The position numbers and the translations under genes are program-made. From a bacterium (GTDB lineage: Bacteria > JAHJDO01), in NCBI GenBank assembly GCA_030631525.1, contig DAOVKY010000063.1:1-5462 (forward strand): a stretch of DNA of 5,462 nt. The letters are read 5' to 3'. Positions 1-5,126 of this stretch are shown here, piece by piece. Within the stretch, counting starts at the first letter, position 1. Each line of letters opens with the position of its first letter. The notes beneath the pieces are model-generated. The model was not told the DNA's origin and ran no database searches. It was given only the letters and a program-made list of their open reading frames with translations.

Positions 1-1559
1 AGCCCCTTTTCCATAATCTCAGGAGTAATCCCTTCCATTTTTATATCCATCTGAAAAGCTGTTATTCCATCTCTTGTACCGGTAACTTTAAAATCCATAT
101 CTCCCAGATGATCCTCCAGCCCACTGATATCTGTGAGCACAACAAACTTGTCTTCTTCCTTTATTAAACCCATTGCAACACCTGCTACAGGCTCTTTTAT
201 CGGCACCCCGGCATCCATAAGGGAAAGCACGCTCCCGCATACTGTCGCCATTGAAGAAGATCCGTTTGATTCCAGAATGTCTGACACTATTCTTACTGTG
301 TATGGAAATTTCTCAGGAGAAGGCATTACTGTTTTTATGGCGCGTTCGGCAAGCGCTCCATGACCTATTTCCCGTCTGCCCGGACCTCTGTTAGGTCTTG
401 CTTCTCCAACACTAAATGCCGGGAAGTTATAATGCAGCATAAATGTTTTTTCAGAGTCCCCTCTTAACCCATCAATGCGTTGTCCGTCCTCTGATGTGCC
501 CAGTGTTGTTACTGCCAAACTCTGTGTCTCTCCTCTTGTAAAAACTGCTGAGCCGTGCGTTCTCGGCAGAACGCCAATCTCACAGGTTATAGGTCTAATC
601 TCTTCAAGAGGCCTGCCATCTATTCTTTTCTTCTCATCCAAAATTTTCTTTCTTACTTCCTCTTTCTCTATCTTATCGAAAACGCAGGATATTGCATTCT
701 CCTGTTCAGGATATTTCTCTGAAAGTTCGTCCTTAATCTCAGTCAACAAATTATCCAGAAAATCTCTGCGCTGAGATCTATCAGTCATCTTATTTGCCTG
801 TAACATCTTGTCTATAGCTAATTCTCTTACAGCGTTCTCCAGTTCCTGCGGCATATTCATGATCTCAATTGTACGTTTAGTCTTGCCGTATTTAGCTATT
901 AGTTCTTCAATTACTTCCGTAATCTTTACAATGTGTGTATGTGCTACTTTTAATGCCTCTAAAGCAATCTCTTCTGACACTCCTTTCCCGTCCCCTTCTA
1001 CCATTGTTATTGCATCCTTTGTGCCTGCAACAACAAAAGCCAACTCGCCCTGTTCAATCTGTTCGTATGACGGATTAATAATAAATTCATCATTTACTCT
1101 GCCTATCCTTACAGCTCCAATCGGTTTAAAAAAAGGTATATCAGATATTCCAAGCGCTGCTGAAGCGCCAACTATTGCAAGAATATCAGGGTCTGTAAAT
1201 TCATCTGCTGATAAAGCAGTTACCATAACCTGCAGCTCGTTCCTGAACATATCGGGAAAAAGAGGCCTTATTGGCCTATCTATCAGTCTTGAAGTTAATA
1301 TTTCTTTTTCCGTCGGTCTTCCTTCTCTCTTAAAAAATCCTCCGGGAATTTTCCCCGCAGCATATGTCTTCTCTCTATAATCAACAGACAATGGGAAATA
1401 ATCCATTCCTTCTCTGGTTGTTTTAGAGCAAACAGCTGTTGCAAGAACAACAGTATCCCCGCATCTAACTGTAACAGCTCCGTCTGCTTGTTTTGCAAGC
1501 TTGCCTGTTTCTATAATTAAGTCTCTCTCGCCTACTTTTACCTCTACCTTCTCATTCAT
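1..1559 (-). CDS. pnp: Polyribonucleotide nucleotidyltransferase (PNPase), 3' end missing at window edge
   Basis: PNPase degrades RNA 3'-to-5' by phosphorolysis, releasing nucleoside diphosphates, as a cytoplasmic trimer and often in the degradosome. The 519 complete codons seen cover RNase PH domain 1 (about residues 5-145, with GGFFKREGRP at 73-82 and the IDRPIRPLFP block at 93-102), the helical linker domain (about 150-240) and most of RNase PH domain 2. The second domain carries the phosphate-binding ESNGSSSMA motif (430-438) and the active-site GLEDHLGDMDFK stretch. There D483, D489 and K491 match E. coli D486, D492 and K494, so the enzyme should be catalytically competent. The frame is open throughout with no frameshift. 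The KH and S1 RNA-binding domains, roughly 190 residues, should lie beyond position 1. The ATG at 1559 follows a strong GAGGGG ribosome site. The usual upstream neighbour rpsO is absent; the AlbA_2 gene ends 21 nt upstream instead, suggesting co-transcription. Confidence 0.97.
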   Translation of the reverse strand, partial: MNEKVEVKVGERDLIIETGKLAKQADGAVTVRCGDTVVLATAVCSKTTREGMDYFPLSVDYREKTYAAGKIPGGFFKREGRPTEKEILTSRLIDRPIRPLFPDMFRNELQVMVTALSADEFTDPDILAIVGASAALGISDIPFFKPIGAVRIGRVNDEFIINPSYEQIEQGELAFVVAGTKDAITMVEGDGKGVSEEIALEALKVAHTHIVKITEVIEELIAKYGKTKRTIEIMNMPQELENAVRELAIDKMLQANKMTDRSQRRDFLDNLLTEIKDELSEKYPEQENAISCVFDKIEKEEVRKKILDEKKRIDGRPLEEIRPITCEIGVLPRTHGSAVFTRGETQSLAVTTLGTSEDGQRIDGLRGDSEKTFMLHYNFPAFSVGEARPNRGPGRREIGHGALAERAIKTVMPSPEKFPYTVRIVSDILESNGSSSMATVCGSVLSLMDAGVPIKEPVAGVAMGLIKEEDKFVVLTDISGLEDHLGDMDFKVTGTRDGITAFQMDIKMEGITPEIMEKG

Positions 1560-1563
1560 ATTT

Positions 1564-1576
1564 CCCCTCTTTCCTT
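1564..1576 (-). promoter_or_regulatory. Ribosome binding site of pnp
   Basis: On the minus strand the 21-nt gap before pnp contains AAGGAAAGAGGGG, ending 4 nt before the ATG at 1559. This purine-rich anti-Shine-Dalgarno match fixes the pnp start and is the strongest ribosome site in the window. It contrasts with thrS and the 4941 ORF, which have none. Confidence 0.75.
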
Positions 1577-1580
1577 TTAA

Positions 1581-2954
1581 TTAATCTTTCTTGGTTTTTA
1601 TTTGTTTACTAATTCCTGAATTTGAAATTATTTCCCAGTGCCCGCCTTTAGCTGATCCGATGCGTTTAAGTTTATTCTCAGCTTTCAAATTAGCAATCTG
1701 TTTTTCAACTGCTCTGGAGGAAATTCCCAATTTTCGAGCTATTTTTTCAGCACTAACACGATTATCTGCTCTAATTTCCACTAATATTTTCTCCGAACTT
1801 TTCTCCGAACTTTTCTCCGAACCCTCGCTCTCTTTCAAGCTATATGGCGGACGCTGGAAGGTTATTGTAAAAAAGTGGCCGCTTTCGATTTCGGGATATG
1901 GAAGCCCGGCCGATTTCATAGCATCACGCATACGCCTTATGCCTGTTCCCATACGCTCAACCTTATCCATGCGAGCGAATATATCAGCGATAAGCTCATT
2001 GCGTCTTACGGACATATTCATAACATCTCGCAATTTTAATCCTTCTGGGAGTCCACCAGGATTATTGATTACAACTCTATCTTCATGAACCTCAACCATT
2101 ATGCTTGTTCCGCGCATACTGTAATCACGATGCATAATCGCATTTGCTACCGCTTCACGCAATGCTTCCAGGGGCATTTCGTAAATATCCTTTCTATTGG
2201 CACCTTTGATTTCACTTCTTACGTTCAGATGTTTCTCTAAGAAAACCATAGCTTCGTTAAATTGCGTCAATAAATCATCTTGAACATATTTCTTATCATA
2301 AATGTGAACGCGCCCTTTTCCCTTGAATGCAACAAGAATAAGCTCGCATTGCATAATGACTCTTCTTGGCTCTTTTGCAAAAAACAAAATTCCTGCGTTC
2401 TTAATAGAAGATCCACTGGTCAGACTCAAGCTTGATAAAACGTCTTGAGGAATAACATCAAGAACATGTACCCCAGCTTCCTTAAAAAACGCCTTTATCT
2501 TATCTTCTGATATATCACTGAACGAAACATCTTTATTAACTCTTTCCTCAAATGACGTTGCTACCACATTCTTATAGACAAGACGTATCTCTTGTTGTGT
2601 CATCTTTTGTGTTACTGCGTCAAGCCGTCTGTAATAGCCAGATGAACAGCTATACGGTTTTTCATTACCTTCAGCAACCTCAACAACGATAATCTTGTCG
2701 AATTGTTTTATGCTTTTTACATGAACTGCCGGCTCGCAATGTCTGGCAAGGTTAGTTATTTCGGCTTTCATTTTATTGGTAAGCTTCTCTCCAACGGCCT
2801 TCCCGTTATCGTTAACGCCAAAAAGCAACAACCCGCCCTTGGAATTGGTAAAAGCGACAATATCCCTGTCAATCTTAGGAGTGTATTTCTCCTTAAACTC
2901 AACCGTCAATCCTTCGCCTTCTTTGATTATGAGATTTAGTTCTTCGAATTTCAA
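1581..2954 (-). CDS. AlbA_2 / RecG-like HATPase / winged-helix putative regulator
   Basis: This 457-residue protein has the three-part layout of the AlbA_2 (Schlafen-type, formerly AAA_4) family often annotated as putative DNA-binding protein or RecG-like helicase. Residues about 10-130 form the AlbA_2 domain, with VEFKE at 18-22, DIVAFTNSKGG at 31-41 and GVND at 46-49. Residues about 260-365 form a GHKL-type ATPase module: E267 and N271 sit in LREAVANAIMHRDYS, followed by INNPGGLP (296-303) and RMGTGIRRM (334-342). A low-complexity SSEK linker (378-389) leads to a winged helix (about 390-443, LGISSRAVEKQIANLK). No signal peptide or membrane segment is visible, so it is probably a cytoplasmic nucleic-acid-binding regulator; its target is unknown and helicase activity is not supported. 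The start is TTG at 2954, chosen because AGGA lies 5 nt upstream and no ATG or GTG is in frame back to the thrS stop. The last residues, ISKQIKTKKD, copy the thrS C-terminus. Confidence 0.88.
   Translation of the reverse strand: MKFEELNLIIKEGEGLTVEFKEKYTPKIDRDIVAFTNSKGGLLLFGVNDNGKAVGEKLTNKMKAEITNLARHCEPAVHVKSIKQFDKIIVVEVAEGNEKPYSCSSGYYRRLDAVTQKMTQQEIRLVYKNVVATSFEERVNKDVSFSDISEDKIKAFFKEAGVHVLDVIPQDVLSSLSLTSGSSIKNAGILFFAKEPRRVIMQCELILVAFKGKGRVHIYDKKYVQDDLLTQFNEAMVFLEKHLNVRSEIKGANRKDIYEMPLEALREAVANAIMHRDYSMRGTSIMVEVHEDRVVINNPGGLPEGLKLRDVMNMSVRRNELIADIFARMDKVERMGTGIRRMRDAMKSAGLPYPEIESGHFFTITFQRPPYSLKESEGSEKSSEKSSEKILVEIRADNRVSAEKIARKLGISSRAVEKQIANLKAENKLKRIGSAKGGHWEIISNSGISKQIKTKKD
1584..1614 (-). 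repeat. Direct repeat copy B: thrS-like 3' end within the AlbA_2 gene
   Basis: These 31 bp encode the final ISKQIKTKKD of the AlbA_2 protein and match 3033-3063, at the end of thrS, at 28 of 31 positions. The match includes a perfect 16-bp run ending ATTAGTAAACAAATA and a perfect 9-bp run, AAGAAAGAT, next to the stop. Both copies are read in the same frame. The similarity continues weakly into the AT-rich sequence after the stops. Confidence 0.75.
1787..1822 (-). repeat. Three perfect tandem 12-bp units encoding the SSEK linker
   Basis: TTTTCTCCGAAC (plus strand) occurs three times head to tail without mismatch. On the coding strand it gives SEK-SSEK-SSEK between the ATPase module and the winged helix. 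A unit of 12 bp keeps the frame, so slippage would change linker length by four residues without breaking the gene. Short charged tandem repeats at this linker are familiar in this family. Confidence 0.9.
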
Positions 2955-2959
2955 CGTTA

Positions 2960-2963
2960 TCCT
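2960..2963 (-). promoter_or_regulatory. Shine-Dalgarno AGGA supporting the TTG start of the AlbA_2 gene
   Basis: AGGA on the minus strand sits 5 nt before the TTG at 2954. It is the main argument for this non-ATG start, because the frame stays open upstream as far as the thrS stop codon without another usual start codon. Confidence 0.55.
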
Positions 2964-2967
2964 GTAA

Positions 2968-2993
2968 GGGCTTAATAGGTCAAGCCCGTTTTT
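2968..2993 (+). terminator. Terminator-like hairpin, plus-strand orientation
   Basis: GGGCTT (2968-2973) pairs with AAGCCC (2982-2987) around an 8-nt loop, followed by G and five T on the plus strand. This resembles a weak intrinsic terminator for transcription running left to right, although no plus-strand gene lies upstream. Read on the minus strand there is no U-tract, so it should not stop thrS read-through into the AlbA_2 gene. It may instead be part of the REP-like element beside it. Confidence 0.35.
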
Positions 2994-3017
2994 GGGTCGG
3001 ATAAATCCGACCCCTAC
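2994..3017 (-). repeat. REP-like palindrome with GTAG head
   Basis: On the minus strand the tetranucleotide GTAG (3017-3014) is followed by GGGTCGGAT, two bases, then ATCCGACCC: a perfect 9-bp inverted repeat that folds as 8 bp with a UUUA loop. A GTAG head on a short stem-loop just after a gene is the classical layout of repetitive extragenic palindromes mobilised by RAYT transposases. Only one copy is visible here, so its repetitive nature is inferred. In mRNA it would form a stable stem 10 nt after the thrS stop codon and 40 nt before the AlbA_2 start. Confidence 0.55.
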
Positions 3018-3026
3018 ATTTAAAAA

Positions 3027-4760
3027 TTAGAAATCTTTCTTAATTTCTATTTGTTTACTAATTTGGTCTATAAACTGCTTAACACTCATTCCAGTGCAAT
3101 CCCTATTCCCGTGCTTTCTAACAGATACTGTCTTTTCGCTAACTTCTCTGTCTCCTATTATAAGCATGTAAGGAATTTTATCCAGCTCTGATTCCCTTAT
3201 TTTTAATCCTATTTTTTCATCTCTATGATCAAGTTCTGCTCTTATTTGGCTGCATTGCAACAAATTCTGCATTTCTCTTGCATAAGGGACATTGTCCCCT
3301 TTTATCGTCAATATTTTAACCTGAACAGGCGCAAGCCATACTGGAAACGCTCCACCGTAATGCTCAATAAGAGTTCCCACAAATCTCTCCATGGAACCAA
3401 GAACAGTGCGGTGAACCATCATCACGTAATGTTCTTTTCCATCTTCTCCAATGTAGGTAACATTAAAACGGCGCGGCAGATTAAAGTCAAATTGCACTGT
3501 TGGCCCCTGCTCCAGTAATCTGCCAAGTGCGTCTTTCGGCTTTATATCAATCTTTGGACCATAAAAAGCTGCCTCTCCTTCTTCAACCTCGTATGTTATA
3601 TTCTTTTCTTTTAACACCTCTTTAAGGACATTTGTAGCTTTGTCCCAGTCTTCAATGCTTCCGGCAAATTTATTGCTTTTATCCCTTGTGCTCAAAAATA
3701 CTCCATACTCAAATCCAAATGCTTTCATCATATAGTCCACAAGTTCCATTACCTTTTTAATCTCATTTTTAAGCTGGTTTGGAGCACAAAAGATATGGGC
3801 ATCATCCTGAGTAAAGCCCCGAACCCTCAGCATACCGTGAAGCACACCCGATTTCTCGTATCTATAGACTGCCCCGAGCTCTGCATAGCGTATTGGCAGT
3901 TCTCTGTAACTATGCAAATTTGTTTTATAGATCAATATATGACCGGGACAGTTCATAGGCTTGATTATGTAATCCTGAGAATCTATTTCCATTGGAGAAT
4001 ACATATTGTCTTTGTAAAAATCCAGATGCCCGCTGGTCTTCCACAAATTGATATTTGAGATATGAGGTATATTCACAAACTGATATCCGCGCTTCATATG
4101 CTCCTTATACCAGAAGTCTTCAATTACTCTGCGAATCATAGCTCCCTTTGGATGCCAGAAAATAAGACCTGCTCCTGCCTCTTCATGTATGCTGTATAAA
4201 TCAAGCTCTTTTCCAAGTTTCCTGTGATCATGCTTTTTAGCCTCTGCGAGTTTATTTACATACTCGTCAAGCTCCTCTTTTGTATACCATGCTGTCCCAT
4301 ATATCCTCTGAAGCATTTTATTCTTTTCATCTCCACGCCAATACGCGCCAGCAATACTAAGCAACTTAAATGCCTTTATGTTACCTGCGCTTTCAACATG
4401 CGGTCCGCGGCAGAGATCAATAAAATCATCTGTTTTATATAAACTCACTTTCTCATCAAGAATCTCATCAAGCAATTCCAATTTATACGCTTCATTTCTC
4501 TCTTCAAATATCTCTTTAGCCTCATCCTTAGATACCTCGATCCGCTCAAAACAGGTTTTCTTATTTATTATATTCCACATCTTCTTTTCAATCTTTTTCA
4601 GGTCTTCCGGAACAAATGGAGTTTTTTTATCAAAATCATAATAAAACCCGTTTTCAATAGCCGGCCCTATGCTTATCTTTGTGCCAGGGAACAGCTGCTG
4701 AACAGCCGAAGCCATTATATGCGCAGTACTATGCCGATAGATATCTAATGAGAATTTCAT
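3027..4760 (-). CDS. thrS: Threonine--tRNA ligase lacking the TGS domain
   Basis: ThrRS charges tRNA-Thr with threonine and edits mischarged Ser-tRNA-Thr. The 577-residue product begins directly at the editing domain: HSTAH (H10, H14) and CRGPH (C117, H121) correspond to the E. coli editing residues H73, H77, C182 and H186. The class II catalytic core carries the zinc ligands C271 (MNCPGH), H322 (DDAHIF) and H450 (MMVHR), motif 2 around 291-324, and motif 3, GSMERFVGTLIEHY, at 455-468. The anticodon-binding domain fills about 475-577. The roughly 60-residue TGS domain found in E. coli ThrRS is absent, making the protein about 65 residues shorter. The start is ATG 4760: the next Met would destroy the HxxxH motif, and the upstream in-frame GTG at 4799 lies inside the tRNA. 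There is no ribosome site and no T-box. The common neighbours infC-rpmI-rplT do not follow. Confidence 0.97.
   Translation of the reverse strand: MKFSLDIYRHSTAHIMASAVQQLFPGTKISIGPAIENGFYYDFDKKTPFVPEDLKKIEKKMWNIINKKTCFERIEVSKDEAKEIFEERNEAYKLELLDEILDEKVSLYKTDDFIDLCRGPHVESAGNIKAFKLLSIAGAYWRGDEKNKMLQRIYGTAWYTKEELDEYVNKLAEAKKHDHRKLGKELDLYSIHEEAGAGLIFWHPKGAMIRRVIEDFWYKEHMKRGYQFVNIPHISNINLWKTSGHLDFYKDNMYSPMEIDSQDYIIKPMNCPGHILIYKTNLHSYRELPIRYAELGAVYRYEKSGVLHGMLRVRGFTQDDAHIFCAPNQLKNEIKKVMELVDYMMKAFGFEYGVFLSTRDKSNKFAGSIEDWDKATNVLKEVLKEKNITYEVEEGEAAFYGPKIDIKPKDALGRLLEQGPTVQFDFNLPRRFNVTYIGEDGKEHYVMMVHRTVLGSMERFVGTLIEHYGGAFPVWLAPVQVKILTIKGDNVPYAREMQNLLQCSQIRAELDHRDEKIGLKIRESELDKIPYMLIIGDREVSEKTVSVRKHGNRDCTGMSVKQFIDQISKQIEIKKDF
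3033..3063 (-). repeat. Direct repeat copy A: 3' end of thrS
   Basis: These 31 bp encode the ISKQIEIKKD of the ThrRS C-terminus and match copy B at 1584-1614 in 28 positions, in the same frame. This copy is followed by one extra codon (Phe) before TAA. The copies are exactly 1449 bp (483 codons) apart and bracket the AlbA_2 gene and the REP-like palindrome. Confidence 0.75.
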
Positions 4761-4762
4761 AG

Positions 4763-4836
4763 TGGGCGGTACTGGGTTCGAACCAGTGACCCCCTGCACG
4801 TCAAGCAGGTACTCTAACCAGCTGAGCTAACCGCCC
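4763..4836 (-). tRNA. tRNA-Val(GAC)
   Basis: The minus strand folds into a full cloverleaf. The acceptor stem GGGCGGT pairs perfectly with ACCGCCC, with A as discriminator base. The D arm is GCTC/GAGT with one G-U pair. The anticodon arm CCTGC/GCAGG holds loop TTGACGT with anticodon GAC, reading GUC and GUU valine codons. The T arm ACTGG/CCAGT holds TTCGAAC. Length is 74 nt without CCA; the sequence after the discriminator is CT then the thrS ATG, so CCA must be added after transcription. A good promoter lies upstream, and thrS follows after 2 nt on the same strand, implying one transcript that tRNA processing enzymes would cut. Confidence 0.96.
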
Positions 4837-4848
4837 TTGGAAAATTCG

Positions 4849-4877
4849 AGTATAACGAAAAGGAATACTGTTTACAA
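4849..4877 (-). promoter_or_regulatory. Sigma70-type promoter for tRNA-Val and thrS
   Basis: On the minus strand TTGTAA (4877-4872, 4 of 6 to consensus) and TATACT (4854-4849, 5 of 6) are separated by exactly 17 bp. The -10 box ends 12 nt before the tRNA, giving a predicted leader of about 5 nt, as usual for tRNA genes. No other promoter is evident for thrS, so it probably serves both and perhaps the genes downstream. Confidence 0.7.
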
Positions 4878-4895
4878 GCCAAAAACTGGTTTGGC
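4878..4895. repeat. 6-bp inverted repeat in the divergent intergenic region
   Basis: GCCAAA (4878-4883) and TTTGGC (4890-4895) are perfect inverted arms around AACTGG, directly upstream of the tRNA promoter's -35 box. No T-run follows on either strand, so it is not an intrinsic terminator. It could be a regulator-binding site or chance. Confidence 0.4.
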
Positions 4896-4905
4896 ATTTC
4901 GTGCT

Positions 4906-4921
4906 TTTTCTGTTCAGAAAA
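4906..4921. promoter_or_regulatory. Perfect 7-bp-arm palindrome, possible operator
   Basis: TTTTCTG and CAGAAAA are perfect inverted arms with a TT spacer. The palindrome covers the -35 area of the plus-strand promoter (-10 at 4928-4933), a natural place for a repressor controlling the 4941/5065 gene pair. Autoregulation by one of those proteins would fit a toxin-antitoxin module, but this is inference. It does not match LexA-type operators. Confidence 0.4.
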
Positions 4922-4924
4922 GTA

Positions 4925-4933
4925 TGGTATATT
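4925..4933 (+). promoter_or_regulatory. Extended -10 promoter for the plus-strand gene pair
   Basis: TGG followed by TATATT is an extended -10 motif (TGn plus 5 of 6 to TATAAT). The -35 region is only T-rich, as tolerated with an extended -10. Transcription would start at about 4939-4941, on or next to the ATG at 4941, which would give a leaderless message. Confidence 0.5.
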
Positions 4934-4940
4934 AATTATT

Positions 4941-5126
4941 ATGAATAAAAATTATTTTGAAGTTTTGTCTTTAAAAGAGAATGACAACGATATATATTGG
5001 AAGACAAAATCTTATATAGAAAGACTTCAATGTATTGAAACAATGAGAAAACATATGTTTAATTATGATAACATTTCCGAAAGACTTCAAAGAATTTATA
5101 CAATTGCTCCACTCAAAAAAGATTGA
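4941..5126 (+). CDS. Small partner protein of the downstream nucleotidyltransferase
   Basis: This 61-residue protein is soluble, charged and without signal or membrane segments. The middle, YWKTKSYIERLQCIETMRKH (19-38), resembles the pattern YWxxKTPxERLExxExLR seen in small proteins often encoded just before DUF6036-like nucleotidyltransferases, and the tail SERLQRIY (45-52) fits the same pattern; this is from memory of the family, not a search. It overlaps the nucleotidyltransferase gene by 62 nt in another frame, implying translational coupling. No ribosome site precedes the ATG, and the -10 box ends only 7 nt upstream, so the message may be leaderless. Its function is unknown; an antitoxin-like or accessory role beside the transferase is a reasonable guess. 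The motif ERLQ is encoded twice by the same 12 bp, 60 bp apart. Confidence 0.7.
   Translation: MNKNYFEVLSLKENDNDIYWKTKSYIERLQCIETMRKHMFNYDNISERLQRIYTIAPLKKD

Noticed and set aside
808..1380. 190-codon plus-strand ORF opposite pnp
   Set aside because: It lies fully antisense to well-conserved PNPase codons, has no ribosome site, and its serine/isoleucine-rich translation resembles no family.
1495..1504. GCAAGCTTGC 10-bp palindrome in pnp
   Set aside because: It encodes the conserved KLAK residues of PNPase and is short enough to be chance.
1..1559. Possible frameshift in pnp, since no closed ORF covers it
   Set aside because: The frame is continuous from ATG 1559 to the edge and the conserved motifs at both ends are in the same phase; the gene is simply cut by the window.
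1591..2088. 165-codon plus-strand ORF opposite the AlbA_2 gene
   Set aside because: It is a shadow of the real gene on the minus strand; the SELFSELFSE stretch is just the SSEK repeat read backwards.
2955..2986. Promoter for the AlbA_2 gene (TTGACC on the minus strand)
   Set aside because: At 16-17 bp spacing the -10 candidates (GATAAC, ATAACG) are poor and would start transcription inside the gene; co-transcription from upstream is simpler.
4761..4799. Extension of thrS to the in-frame GTG at 4799, adding 13 residues
   Set aside because: Those codons are the anticodon arm, T arm and acceptor stem of tRNA-Val; the added residues match no ThrRS and no ribosome site exists.
4878..4895. GCCAAA/TTTGGC hairpin as an intrinsic terminator
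   Set aside because: It has only 6 bp and no T-run on either strand, and it sits between divergent genes where no terminator is needed.
4837..4940. T-box or other tRNA-sensing leader for thrS
   Set aside because: The 104-nt gap precedes the tRNA, not thrS, and has no T-box sequence or anticodon-like specifier structure; the tRNA directly abuts thrS.
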